Assembly: GCF_003795145.1 (NCBI RefSeq)
Contig: NZ_CP027786.1
Coordinates: forward strand, 1,984,001-2,048,000
Origin: Tetragenococcus koreensis
GTDB lineage: Bacteria > Bacillota > Bacilli > Lactobacillales > Enterococcaceae
Direction of reading: 5' to 3'
DNA length: 64,000 bases
The notes under the pieces were generated by a model. It did not search any database, was not told where the DNA came from, and saw nothing but the letters and a program-made list of their open reading frames with translations. Positions 28,084 through 36,870 of this stretch are shown here, one piece after another. Positions within the stretch are counted from its first letter, which is position 1. Every line of letters begins with the position of its first letter. A program made the translations under genes and the position numbers.

Positions 28084-29427
28084 TCACTTTTTTTGTAAAG
28101 CTGTAATAACTTCTGCTAATCCCATCCCGTTACTTCCTTTTAAAAGTAGCGAATCTTGCGGCTGTATGTCTTTTTTGATCGTTTCAATTAGTTCTTTTTT
28201 ATTTTCATGGGCAAAGTAATAAATATGGTCACGTTTATCTTTTAAAGAATGATATAAAGCATTCATTTCCGGCCCAAATAGATAAACTTCCGCAAAAGCA
28301 TCTGTGATATGTTGCGCCATCTGCATATGCATTTGTCTAGAGTCATTTCCTAATTCAAGCATATCTGCTAGCACGATGATTTTTCTGCCTGGCAGCGGTA
28401 GCTCAGCAAAACTATCAAGCACCAGCCCCATCGCTGTCGGATTTGCATTATATACATCGCTTAAGATATCCGCCCCATTAAACGCCTTACTCCACTGGGT
28501 GCGATCTTTGGTCAGTTGAAAATTCTTTAAGCCGGTTGCAATCTCGTCATCGCTCAACCCAAAATAATGACCAAAGCTATAAGCAACTAATGCGTTTTTG
28601 ACATTATACCTGCCGATAACCGGGATCAGGAAGTTTTGTTCGCCAATCGCAAACTCCGTACTCTCTTTGGTAGTTTTTAATACTTTTGCTTGAACCGTTC
28701 CTTCTGTTAACCCAAAAGTTACTATTTTTTGGCTTAGGGAAGAAACAAGCGGTTGTAATAAAGGTTCATCTGCAGGTATAAATAAAATCCCATCTTTTTT
28801 TAAGCCTGCAGTAATTTCCATCTTACCTTTAGCAATACCACTTCGTGAACCTAGGCTTTCAATATGCGCCTCACCGATTAAAGTAATTGCCGCTGCATCT
28901 GGTTTACCAATCTGAGAAAGTAGTGTTAAATCACCCGCATGGTCCATTCCCATCTCCAGCACTAAAACTTCTGTTGTTTCAGGCATATGTAAAATCGTAT
29001 ATGGTAAGCCCAAATCATTATTATAATTTCCTTGCGTTTTATATGTTTGATATTTTTGTGCCAAAACCGCTTCTGTCATGTCCTTAGTCGTTGTTTTGCC
29101 GTTACTTCCAGTAATAGCCACAACTTTAGGAGCAACTCTTTTTCGATAATAACTTGCCAATTTTTGAAAGGCTTTTTTCGTATCTGACACTGAAAAAACA
29201 AATAGACCTTCCGGCGCTTTGCTTATATCTTCGCTCCAAAGTGTTGCAACGGCTCCGTTTTCTTTTGCCTGTTCAGCAAACTGATGGCCATCAAGGGTCC
29301 CTTTTAATGGAACAAAGAGACTATTGGGAATTATTTTCCTACTATCAAATTCGACATTGGTAATCATCTGAGTACTATCCTGGGAGCCTCCCAAGACTTC
29401 TGCAATTTCTTTAACCGTTAAGTTCAT
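28084..29427 (-). CDS. murF: UDP-MurNAc-tripeptide D-alanyl-D-alanine ligase
   Basis: A 447-residue Mur ligase that adds D-Ala-D-Ala to the UDP-MurNAc tripeptide in the cytoplasm. The N-terminal uridine-binding part has 'VEFDSRKIIPNSLFVPLKGTLDGHQFA', the ATP loop is 'AITGSNGKTTTKDM' near residue 110, and 'VLEMGMDHAGDL' and 'VYNANPTAM' are MurF-specific. AAGGAG precedes the ATG. It lies downstream of ddl, which makes its substrate, but a terminator separates them. Confidence 0.95.
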   Translation of the reverse strand: MNLTVKEIAEVLGGSQDSTQMITNVEFDSRKIIPNSLFVPLKGTLDGHQFAEQAKENGAVATLWSEDISKAPEGLFVFSVSDTKKAFQKLASYYRKRVAPKVVAITGSNGKTTTKDMTEAVLAQKYQTYKTQGNYNNDLGLPYTILHMPETTEVLVLEMGMDHAGDLTLLSQIGKPDAAAITLIGEAHIESLGSRSGIAKGKMEITAGLKKDGILFIPADEPLLQPLVSSLSQKIVTFGLTEGTVQAKVLKTTKESTEFAIGEQNFLIPVIGRYNVKNALVAYSFGHYFGLSDDEIATGLKNFQLTKDRTQWSKAFNGADILSDVYNANPTAMGLVLDSFAELPLPGRKIIVLADMLELGNDSRQMHMQMAQHITDAFAEVYLFGPEMNALYHSLKDKRDHIYYFAHENKKELIETIKKDIQPQDSLLLKGSNGMGLAEVITALQKK

Positions 29428-29527
29428 ATTTTCTCCTTGATATATTTAGCATTCATTTTTTATCTTTTTATCTTGCTAATTCGTTGTGAAGTGTTTAATT
29501 CACACAGGTTCACCTATGAATGTAGGT

Positions 29528-29570
29528 ACAAAAAACAAGACACTACACCTTAAATGTATGTGCCTTGTTT
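29528..29570 (-). terminator. Rho-independent terminator after ddl
   Basis: On the minus strand AACAAGGCAC and GTGTCTTGTT (one G-U) form a 10-bp stem with a 16-nt loop, followed by TTTTT. Confidence 0.8.
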
Positions 29571-29576
29571 TATCTT

Positions 29577-30641
29577 CTATTCCCCTACATCGATGCGAAA
29601 TTTTTTCTTTTGATTGTATTGGTTCAAACCAAGTTGAATCAATTCTTCAATCAAATCCCCATAAGGTAATCCCGTTTTTTCCCATAATGAAGGATACATA
29701 CTAAATTGCGTAAAACCAGGCATGGTATTTACTTCATTTAAAAATAGTTCATTCTTATTAGTTAAAAAGAAATCACAACGGGCCAAGCCACTGCCACCTA
29801 AAGTCGTATAAGCTATTTTTGCATATTCTCGCGCTTTTGCTTGGGCTTCTTCAGGAATCTGTGCTGGGATCTGCATTTTAATATTGTTATCGATATATTT
29901 TGAATTATAGTCATAAAAGGCAACGTCTTTGACGATTTCACCTGGAAGCGTCGTTCGTACATCCTCATTACCTAGAATTGCTACTTCAATCTCACGCGCT
30001 TCGATGCTTTGTTCAATTACCACGCGCGAATCATAGCGATAAGCTTCAACCAACGCTTGCTGTAATTCTTCGCGATCGTGAGCTTTCGTTATACCGACAC
30101 TTGAACCCATATTAGCAGGTTTAACAAACATCGGATAAAGTAGCGTTCCTTCACATTGTTCAAAAATCTTTTTAGGATTTTCTTTCCACTGACTTTTCAG
30201 CACAGGAACATAAGGAACTTGGGGAATATCGACCGCATATAAAATATATTTGGTCATAATTTTATCCATACAACCGGCACTGGTCATTACACCTGCCCCG
30301 ATATAAGGCATATCAATTGTTTCAAGGAAACCTTGAATGGTTCCGTCTTCGCCGTTTGGACCATGAAGAATCGGTAACACAATAGCATCCTCTTCTTTAA
30401 TTTGGCAAGGTTGAATTAATTTATCAGTATCCCCTGCACTTCCCCAATGAAGATGAAGCACTTCTTCTGAAGCTGGTTTTTCATTCAGTAAAGGTCCTTT
30501 AACCCATTGGCCATCTTTTGTAATATAAACCAGTTGAACTTGGTAATAATTATAATAAACTGCACTGAGCACAGAAAAAGCCGAAAGTATCGACACATCA
30601 TGCTCTGCACTTTGTCCTCCATATAATAAAATAATTTTCAA
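29577..30641 (-). CDS. ddl: D-alanine--D-alanine ligase
   Basis: A 354-residue ATP-grasp enzyme joining two D-alanines for the peptidoglycan stem. 'LLYGGQSAEHDVSILSA', 'LHGPNGEDGTIQGFLE', 'FVKPANMGSSVGITKA' and 'FLNEVNTMPGFTQFSMYP' are diagnostic. The specificity region reads 'FYDYNSKYIDN' with Tyr where D-Ala-D-Lac ligases of Leuconostoc and lactobacilli have Phe, so ordinary D-Ala-D-Ala termini are expected. The start is TTG after AGGAGG. It is preceded by yaiI-like and VanX/Y-like genes on the same strand. Confidence 0.95.
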   Translation of the reverse strand: MKIILLYGGQSAEHDVSILSAFSVLSAVYYNYYQVQLVYITKDGQWVKGPLLNEKPASEEVLHLHWGSAGDTDKLIQPCQIKEEDAIVLPILHGPNGEDGTIQGFLETIDMPYIGAGVMTSAGCMDKIMTKYILYAVDIPQVPYVPVLKSQWKENPKKIFEQCEGTLLYPMFVKPANMGSSVGITKAHDREELQQALVEAYRYDSRVVIEQSIEAREIEVAILGNEDVRTTLPGEIVKDVAFYDYNSKYIDNNIKMQIPAQIPEEAQAKAREYAKIAYTTLGGSGLARCDFFLTNKNELFLNEVNTMPGFTQFSMYPSLWEKTGLPYGDLIEELIQLGLNQYNQKKKFRIDVGE

Positions 30642-30739
30642 AGCTTTTCCTCCTATATCCGAGTGTCACTTTCAATTTATTTCTCATATATTTTAGCACA
30701 AAATGTTAATACCGAACATGTTTTTTTATTTTATCCTTT

Positions 30740-31192
30740 TTATTTGCCAAGTTCTTTTGCTAAAAATTCATTTAATACCATAAAAAAATGTTCGCGATCT
30801 TTTTTTGTGAAAGCTTTAGGACCTTTTGTCTTTTTCCCTGCTTTACGCATCTGAGCGCTCATATATCGTTGGTTTAATAAAATATCAATTGTTTCTTTTT
30901 TATATTCCTCACCAGAATGATGAAATACCCGGGCTCCTTTGGGTAAAGCTAATGAAGCTAACCCATAATCTTGGGTAACCAAAATATCATTGGGTTCGAC
31001 CAATTTCACAATCTCATAATCTGCTTGCTCTGCCCCTTTATCTACATAAATAAAATGAACAAATTCTGGCTCTTCTTTATTTGTATAATGATCAATACTA
31101 GTCACAATTAAAACAGGTAACTGAAATTTTTTTCCTAATTGAATGACTTCTTCTTTTACCGGAGAGCCGTCCCCATCAATCATTAATCGCAT
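30740..31192 (-). CDS. YaiI/YqxD family protein (DUF188)
   Basis: A 150-residue protein of the UPF0178/DUF188 family, a PIN-like fold of unproven function. 'MIDGDGSPVKEEV' opens it, with acidic residues typical of a nuclease-like site. 'VDKGAEQADYEIVKLVEPNDILVTQDYGLASLAL' and 'MRKAGKKTKGPKAFTKKDREHF' are family signatures. The ATG at 31192 has AAGGAAG upstream; the longer frame starting at 31258 has none. It is between ddl and the VanX/Y-like gene. Confidence 0.85.
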   Translation of the reverse strand: MRLMIDGDGSPVKEEVIQLGKKFQLPVLIVTSIDHYTNKEEPEFVHFIYVDKGAEQADYEIVKLVEPNDILVTQDYGLASLALPKGARVFHHSGEEYKKETIDILLNQRYMSAQMRKAGKKTKGPKAFTKKDREHFFMVLNEFLAKELGK

Positions 31193-31273
31193 TACTATCG
31201 CTTCCTTTAACCTTACTATTTGTAAAAAAGAGGCCGCTATTATCGCTAAACTGAACATAAATCATTTTCGATG

Positions 31274-32476
31274 CTACGGTTCGGTACTAAGCACATCTGT
31301 AATCGTATATTCACCATCGCTCTTATGATCTTTAACCTCTTCTCGTGCTTCAAGGTCATTAAAATGCCACCATTCAGAAGCAAGAGGCGTCATCTCTGCG
31401 TTAACAAAATATTCTTGCAGGGCAAGTGCTGCTTGGTTCATCTCAGGCCGAAGTTCAGCTTCTTTCCAAGCATCTGGGTCAAATGAGGTCACTGGATGAG
31501 TAAAAACGGCAGAGGCTGAGCTTAATTCATGCATCGGTGTGGGCATATCATATTCCGTATAGTCCTCTACAACATCTACGGAATAATCCCCATAAAAAGT
31601 CGTTTCCTGTTCATCAATTTGGGCTAAACTCACATCAATGGCAAAACCCATTTGATGATTGGATACTTCATCATTAATGAACCAGGACATCGCCCAAGGT
31701 GGCGTATCTGCCCCTGCATTTACCGTATCATTTGTATCTGCCAATTTCGTTAGCTGATCAAAAACCTTTTCTTGTGCGTTATGCGGACGATAGGTCTCAT
31801 AAATAAGCAACGTTTCGCCATTTTCTAGCGCCTGGGATTGGGCGTTGGAAATTTTTTTGGCCGTGGTATATAAAACAGGGATGACAAATTCTTCTTTTCC
31901 AAGTCTTTCATTATCGGCTTTCCCATCATATAAAGTCGCGTTGGTCACCTCTGGTATATCAACACCTGAAGAGCGATATAATGACGAATACGTATTGGTG
32001 TTATCATAAGCCGCAGATGGCAGTACATCAGGTAAATTGATAAAGGCATATTGATGTTCGACCCAACCTTGCGTACCTTCCCATTCAATCTCCCACCAGT
32101 CGCCGTCTTCTTGTAAAATTTTAAACGCCGTTCCTGGTTCCAGGGTCTCCTCTGTCTCTGCATCCGAATCCGCTTGACTTTTTACCGCTAGATCGACCGG
32201 TGCATAACCGGAAGCATTAACAATAGGTAATTCAAACTCACCCTCATAGGGATTCTCTTCAGGCCCAGTCGATCCTTCCGATGATTCTTCTGATGACTCT
32301 TGAGAGGTATCAGTCGTCGTTGAACGAGCTTCTTCTGAAGATTCGTTCACAACCGTTGAATTTTCGGATTCATTTGCGAATGGATTATCTAGTTGAATAA
32401 CAATCGCCAAACTAACCCCTACAACTACGATAAGCAGCAATGATAAGCCGAAAATAATTTTTTTATTCTTTTTCAT
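31274..32476 (-). CDS. Membrane-anchored M15-family D-Ala-D-Ala peptidase (VanX/VanY-like) with SH3-like domain
   Basis: A 400-residue protein. Residues ~5-28 are a membrane helix acting as an uncleaved anchor or signal. Residues ~35-75 are a Ser/Glu/Thr-rich acidic linker, and residues ~85-145 an SH3-like domain ('VDLAVKSQADSDAETEETLE', 'DGDWWEIEWEGTQGWVEHQY'). The catalytic zinc domain has 'YETYRPHNAQ', 'NHQMGFAIDVSL' and 'SEWWHFND'. It would trim D-Ala-D-Ala ends or dipeptides outside the membrane. GAGGGGAG precedes the ATG. It is upstream of ddl but is not accompanied by vanS/R/H/A, so there is no vancomycin-resistance cluster. Confidence 0.83.
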   Translation of the reverse strand: MKKNKKIIFGLSLLLIVVVGVSLAIVIQLDNPFANESENSTVVNESSEEARSTTTDTSQESSEESSEGSTGPEENPYEGEFELPIVNASGYAPVDLAVKSQADSDAETEETLEPGTAFKILQEDGDWWEIEWEGTQGWVEHQYAFINLPDVLPSAAYDNTNTYSSLYRSSGVDIPEVTNATLYDGKADNERLGKEEFVIPVLYTTAKKISNAQSQALENGETLLIYETYRPHNAQEKVFDQLTKLADTNDTVNAGADTPPWAMSWFINDEVSNHQMGFAIDVSLAQIDEQETTFYGDYSVDVVEDYTEYDMPTPMHELSSASAVFTHPVTSFDPDAWKEAELRPEMNQAALALQEYFVNAEMTPLASEWWHFNDLEAREEVKDHKSDGEYTITDVLSTEP

Positions 32477-32491
32477 CCACTATCTCTCCCC

Positions 32492-33208
32492 TCAAAAAAT
32501 ATAATATCTTAGTACATATAAAACCAGGAGATGAACAGGATAGACAATGTAAAATCCCCACTTCATTAGGAAAGATTTTTTCCCTCGTGTACCATCATAA
32601 ATCGTCAGTAATGGAACCACCAGCAAAATACCTAAACGAAAAATGGCATTACCATCCGTGATTGAAAAACCAGGTAAGACATAAAAAAGCATGCCAATCA
32701 AAGTAAAACTAAGCATTTGTAAAGAAAAATTTTTTCTAAAAATACCAAAGGCTAAAATCCATAACACGCTAATATAATTCCAGTCAGCCGTCCAAGACAA
32801 TAGACAGCACATTAAAATCACCAGAATTTTTACCGGTATAGGCATCACTTTCGATTGACTTGTAGATAGTGCTAACAACCCCATAAACAATCCCCAAATG
32901 ACGCTGGTTGCTTGCAAAGAGGTTAAATTAAAATAAAGGATATAGGGATAATGAGAGAGTAAAGCAAAAATGAATAATCTTTTAAAATATTTTTTCTTAT
33001 TGGATGTATGAAAGTAACCTTCTGAAATAAGGTAACACATAATCGGTGCTGCGAGTCTACCAAACATACGTAAAATAACATAGAGTGACGAATTGCTTGG
33101 AACCAACCAAAACGTGGAATGATCAACGATCATCGCCGTCACTGCGATGATTTTTAATGCGTTCGCATTTAATGAAAGTTTAAATGAAGGCTTAATTGTA
33201 TATTCCAA
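32492..33208 (-). CDS. TraX family membrane protein
   Basis: A 238-residue polytopic membrane protein with about seven or eight hydrophobic helices. 'LKIIAVTAMIVDHSTFWLVP' and 'RMFGRLAAPIMCYLISEGYFHTSNKKKYFKRLFIFALLSHYPY' are the TraX signature (plasmid F TraX acetylates pilin). The chromosomal Firmicute members have no proven role. The start is TTG after AAAGGAAG. It ends 15 bp before the peptidase gene, so the two are probably cotranscribed. About 210 bp with no gene lie between it and the IS4 element. Confidence 0.85.
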   Translation of the reverse strand: MEYTIKPSFKLSLNANALKIIAVTAMIVDHSTFWLVPSNSSLYVILRMFGRLAAPIMCYLISEGYFHTSNKKKYFKRLFIFALLSHYPYILYFNLTSLQATSVIWGLFMGLLALSTSQSKVMPIPVKILVILMCCLLSWTADWNYISVLWILAFGIFRKNFSLQMLSFTLIGMLFYVLPGFSITDGNAIFRLGILLVVPLLTIYDGTRGKKSFLMKWGFYIVYPVHLLVLYVLRYYIF

Positions 33209-33519
33209 ATGGGCTTCCTTTCTTTATAAAAATCGGTTTTTATATTGTACATATTCAGTTCCGTGGTTTCAGTTTGCCTTAACTGTTTTAAAATGCTTCT
33301 CTAATTAACTATTATTTTCTAAGACTTCAAAAGAATAAATATTCACACAACATCTATTTTTAAAACATGATATCATACGATAGCTTCTTTTTAATATTAA
33401 ATATTTTTATCAAAATATTAACTCAAGTTTCGCACATGTAAAATGATATTAAACAACGGTCTTATCAACTCTTAGGTCGAAAAAAGTCCTGATATTGACT
33501 GCCTACCTTTTTATACAAA

Positions 33520-33577
33520 AAGAACTCCTTTTGTTTTATAATTGATTTAACCACAAACCAAAAACAAAGGAGTTCTT
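33520..33577 (+). promoter_or_regulatory. Hairpin that can bury the IS4 transposase ribosome binding site
   Basis: Left arm 33520-33537 (AAGAACTCCTTTTGTTTT) pairs with right arm 33561-33577 (AAAACAAAGGAGTTCTT) over 17 bp with one bulged T. The right arm contains the AAAGGAG binding site. A TATAAT at 33537-33542 lies between the arms, so a transcript from the element's own promoter lacks the left arm, while read-through RNA folds and hides the site. Confidence 0.65.
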
Positions 33578-33583
33578 GCCTTT

Positions 33584-34942
33584 ATGGTACACTTAAAAGC
33601 TATTAAAAATCAATTACCGAATGAAATAAAAGCCCTTTTTTCTGAATTAAAAGTCACGCAATTTTTAAAACAAGCCCATATGGAAAAGCAAAAAGGGTAT
33701 TCGGTGGCTATTCTATTCACTTTTCTCTTTAGCCTCGTCTTTAAAGGAAAATCCTTAAACCAAGTTCTCAGTGGGCGGGAAAGCGACCAATACATGAAAA
33801 AAGATACCGTGTATCGATGGATGAACAATCCCCATAACAACTGGCGTCTGTTTTTACTTCGGTTTAGTGCGTCTGTCATCGAAAAGCTCCATTCTTTAAC
33901 GGATACGAAAACCCATATTCGGACGTTGATCTTGGATGATTCGACGTTTTATCGTAATCGAAGCCAAGAGGTACCAGGCTTAGCTCGTCTTTGGGATCAT
34001 GCGCTCAAACAAGGATACAAAGGGTATCGTATGCTTACTTTAGGGTTCTCCGATGGCTATTCTTTCATTCCGATTGATTTCGGGTTACTATCCGGTAAGA
34101 AAAAAGTGAACCAAACAATAGCAGAAAAAGATCAACGAACCGTAGGAGCCAAACGATTCAACGAATCAAGTCGTAAAATGCCCGAAGTGGCACTTGAGAT
34201 GGTTCAACGCGCCTTGAACCAAGGGATTTACGCCACCCATGTGTTGATGGATAAATGGTTTACTTCCCCTAAAATGATAGACCAATTACACGATATGGGG
34301 ATTCACACCATTGGGATGGTGAAAAATGGAAAAACCAAATACCTTTTTCATCAACGTTTATACAAGCTGGAAGAACTTTATGCCAAATCTACGAAAGAAT
34401 ATACACAAGAAGCGATTATTTCCTCGATTGTGGTGAAACCAAGCTCCGGCAAAAATCCCGTGAAAATCGTTTTTGTCAAAAATCACAATAAGAAAAGTGC
34501 TTGGTTGGCGATTATGACCGATGATCTGGATTTATCTTCCCAAGAAATGGTCAAAACATACTCGGCGAGATGGGACATCGAGACATTTTTTAAGGCATCG
34601 AAATCATTGCTTCATCTGACTAAAGAAACACAAACGCGACATTATCAAGCCTTAATTTGTCACACCACCATTGTGTTCACACGGTATATTTTATTAAGCT
34701 GGCAGCAGCGCTGTGCCAATGATGAGCGGACCTTAGGTGGCTTATTTTATGAACTGGGCGATCAAATAAAAGAACTCGATTGGTCCGCTGCTCTTATCGA
34801 ATTAGTACATATTATTCAAGCGGTAAGTGAAGAATCAGGAAGCCAATTACAAGATTTTATTACAAGTCAACTCCAACACTGGGTGGATACTCTGCCCCGT
34901 TATATCAAGGCTTATCTCCCAGATTTGGTGTGCGAAACTTGA
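33584..34942 (+). CDS. IS4-family DDE transposase
   Basis: A 452-residue transposase. The DDE residues are visible as Asp118 or Asp119 ('LILDDSTFYRN'), Asp223 ('VLMDKWFTSP') and Glu333 within the IS4 YREK signature 'YSARWDIETFFKASK' (Tyr326, Arg329, Glu333, Lys340). The gene is full-length and intact. AAAGGAG is eleven bases before the ATG and lies in a long hairpin. Confidence 0.93.
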   Translation: MVHLKAIKNQLPNEIKALFSELKVTQFLKQAHMEKQKGYSVAILFTFLFSLVFKGKSLNQVLSGRESDQYMKKDTVYRWMNNPHNNWRLFLLRFSASVIEKLHSLTDTKTHIRTLILDDSTFYRNRSQEVPGLARLWDHALKQGYKGYRMLTLGFSDGYSFIPIDFGLLSGKKKVNQTIAEKDQRTVGAKRFNESSRKMPEVALEMVQRALNQGIYATHVLMDKWFTSPKMIDQLHDMGIHTIGMVKNGKTKYLFHQRLYKLEELYAKSTKEYTQEAIISSIVVKPSSGKNPVKIVFVKNHNKKSAWLAIMTDDLDLSSQEMVKTYSARWDIETFFKASKSLLHLTKETQTRHYQALICHTTIVFTRYILLSWQQRCANDERTLGGLFYELGDQIKELDWSAALIELVHIIQAVSEESGSQLQDFITSQLQHWVDTLPRYIKAYLPDLVCET

Positions 34943-35019
34943 GATATTAATTTTGTAACAGCTTCTATGAATGCCTCCAATTAATATGTTCAATATCTCT
35001 ATATCAGAGTTTATAAAAA

Positions 35020-35067
35020 AATAACGTTAGTGCTAAAAATCACTTGATTTTTAGCACTAACGTTATT
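35020..35067. terminator. Perfect 23-bp hairpin between two IS elements
   Basis: AATAACGTTAGTGCTAAAAATCA (split as 35020-35042) is followed after two bases by its exact complement (35045-35067). A T-rich tract follows on the minus strand. It looks like a leftover terminator of the pre-insertion locus. The remaining bases of the 310-bp gap between the IS4 gene and the ISL3 gene hold no gene. Confidence 0.6.
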
Positions 35068-35130
35068 ACGAGCGTTATTGAAATATTTTATATTTAAACA
35101 TCGTCCTGTTTCTAGTAAGGAATAAAAAAA

Positions 35131-36659
35131 GGGTCTATAATATTTAGTGTTGTTACTCATAGAATGAGTGATAGCACTTATTTTTTTGTATAACAAAAAA
35201 GCATTTGTTTCCTTTATAATTAAGTTGGACACAAAATCTAAAGGAGGAAACAAATGCTTCATTATAAAGATATCAAAAACAAAGACAATAATCTAGACCT
35301 AGCGGTTAAAAATCTACTCAATATGAAGGACCCTCACATCTTTTTTTCGGCTCAAGCGGTTCAAAAAGAAAACCTTCATCATCGAATGACCAATGTCTTT
35401 TACGGTGTCCTCACGTACACTCCGAAAGCTTGCGAGTGTTGTGGTGTGATAAATGAAGGGAACACTCTTATAAAACATTCCTTGAAGCCTTCTGATATTC
35501 AGTTACTTCCTTATCAGGAAGTGCCTAGTATCTTGCGATTATTTAAACAACGCTTTTACTGTAAAGCCTGTCATCATACCTTTAGCGCCAAAACCTATTA
35601 TATCGCTAAAGATTGTTATATTTCGCAAGCCTTGAAATTTGCCATTGCCGTCGATCTAAAGAAAAAAATTTCTATGAAGGATATTGCTTTGCGTTATTTG
35701 GTTTCGGTTAAAACGGTGGAGCGTGTATTAGATACCTTCTATAAAGGGCCCCAATTCAGACCAAACGATCTGCCTAAGCATTTATTAATCGATGAGTTTA
35801 AAGGAACAAAGGATTGTGAGGGCGCCATGTGTTTTATCTTTAGCGACGCTCAAACCGGGAAAATCATCGACATCTTAGAGGACCGTCGAAACTTCAAATG
35901 AGTCGCTTACTTTCAACGGTTTGCTTACCAAGCCCGTCAAAAAGTCCAACATGTGGTCATGGATATGAATGCTTCTTATAGTCCCATGATCCACCAAGTG
36001 TTCCCGAAGGCGAAGATCCTTATCGATCATTTCCATGTCATCCAACAAATCTCGCGCGCCTTCAACCAACAACGCATTCGTTCAATGAACAAGCTGAAAA
36101 AGGGAGACGCCCAACAAATGAAAGATTATCGAAAGTTAAAAAAATACTGGAAACAATTGCAAAAGAAACATCAACATTTAGGGTACGAACAACTAAAACA
36201 GTTTCCTCTTTTTCGCAAAAAATACGTCACAGAATCCGAAGTGGTCGATTATTTATTAACGATTGATCCTGTCCTCCAAGCTTCTTATGAAGTTTATCAA
36301 GGGCTCCTGGAGGCTTTTGAGAAGCGCGAAGCGCAACAGTTCTTTACCATTATTGACCAACTCCCTCAAATGCTAGAAGAACCGTTTCGCAAGTCCCTTC
36401 GTTTCTTAACTAAATACCGAAACGCCATTATGTTGTCCTTTACCCAGCCTTATTCGAATGGAAAACTTGAAGGGAAAAACAACCTGATTAAAGTCATACA
36501 ACGGGTCGCTTTTGGCTTTCGTTCCTTCCAACATTTACGGAAACGAGTGCTTATTCAACAAGGGCTCCTGGAAGTCCTATAAAATAACAAAAAAAGAAGA
36601 ACCGAAGTCCTTCTTTTTTATAAAGGTTTTGCTTAAACAACACTACTTGTCAAAGACCC
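35131..36659 (+). mobile_element. ISL3-family insertion sequence (1,529 bp), transposase interrupted
   Basis: The ends GGGTCT...TAGTGTTGTT and the complement of AACAACACTA...AGACCC form an imperfect ~25-bp inverted repeat of ISL3 type. An exact 8-bp direct repeat TAAAAAAA (35123-35130 and 36660-36667) matches the 8-bp duplication typical of the family. It inserted into the A/T run of the terminator at 36661-36702, which the duplication preserves. Confidence 0.92.
35254..36582 (+). pseudogene. ISL3-family transposase with an in-frame stop
   Basis: A 442-codon frame with one TGA at codon 216 (35899-35901), in frame on both sides. Before it are the zinc-binding part ('CECCG', 'FYCKACHHTFSAKT'), the helix-turn-helix 'SMKDIALRYLVSVKTVERVL' and the start of the catalytic domain ('LIDEFKGTKDCEGAMCFIFSD'). 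After it come 'VVMDMNASYSPMIHQVFPKAKILIDHFHVIQQ' and the C-terminal 'NGKLEGKNNLIKVIQRVAFGFRS'. The second half could only be made by readthrough or reinitiation. AAAGGAGG precedes the ATG. Confidence 0.9.
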
Positions 36660-36660
36660 T

Positions 36661-36702
36661 AAAAAAATCTGCTGTTTTAGCTTAAATAGCTAAAACAGCA
36701 GA
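36661..36702 (-). terminator. Rho-independent terminator of the candidate RNA
   Basis: TCTGCTGTTTTAGCT and AGCTAAAACAGCAGA form a perfect 15-bp stem with a TAAAT loop. On the minus strand it is followed by TTTTTTTA. The ISL3 element inserted right at the T-run and duplicated it. Confidence 0.92.
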
Positions 36703-36870
36703 TCTTTATCAGTACTAAACTATAGTAGGAAATGTACTTCCACAAGAACATTTTCCCGGCATCCTGCAATCCGGCAGGGGAGTGAATACTCGTATGCCGC
36801 TGTTTGAGGTCACCGACGATTCGTCGGCTTCTCGGCTCATCGCATAACGTTCATTCTAACACAAAAAAAG
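36661..36870 (-). ncRNA. Candidate structured noncoding RNA, identity unknown
   Basis: A ~200-nt minus-strand unit between two IS elements, with no plausible reading frame. An extended -10 (TGTTAGAAT, about 36859-36867) lies at its 5' side and the strong terminator above at its 3' side. It is GC-richer than its surroundings and folds locally: ACCGACG-ATT-CGTCGGC style hairpin, CGGCAT...ATGCCG enclosing CCTGC/GCAGG, and GGAAATGT/ACATTTTCC. I could not match it to SRP, tmRNA, RNase P, 6S or a known riboswitch by eye. Confidence 0.5.

Larger units (their letters stand above)
33422..34943 (+). mobile_element. IS4-family insertion sequence (1,522 bp)
   Basis: 15-bp perfect terminal inverted repeats (CTCAAGTTTCGCACA at 33422-33436 and its complement at 34929-34943) flanked by a 7-bp direct repeat ATATTAA (33415-33421 and 34944-34950). 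The right repeat overlaps the transposase stop codon, whose TGA is at 34940-34942. Only one copy is in the window. Confidence 0.93.

Noticed and set aside
28304-29363. Plus-strand frames opposite murF
   Set aside because: They overlap a clear murF gene and have no family features or start signals.
29577-30641. D-Ala-D-Lac (vancomycin-resistant) type ligase
   Set aside because: The specificity position is Tyr in FYDYNSKY, not Phe, so a D-Ala-D-Ala enzyme is expected.
35899-35901. Selenocysteine or programmed readthrough at the TGA in the ISL3 transposase
   Set aside because: No SECIS-like structure or recoding signal is visible, and ISL3 transposases are not known to need one; a nonsense mutation is simpler.
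36703-36870. RNase P, SRP, tmRNA or 6S RNA
   Set aside because: A short similarity of GTTAGAATGAACGTT...GATGAGCCG to RNase P ends was noticed, but the unit is only about 200 nt and lacks the conserved core of any of these RNAs.
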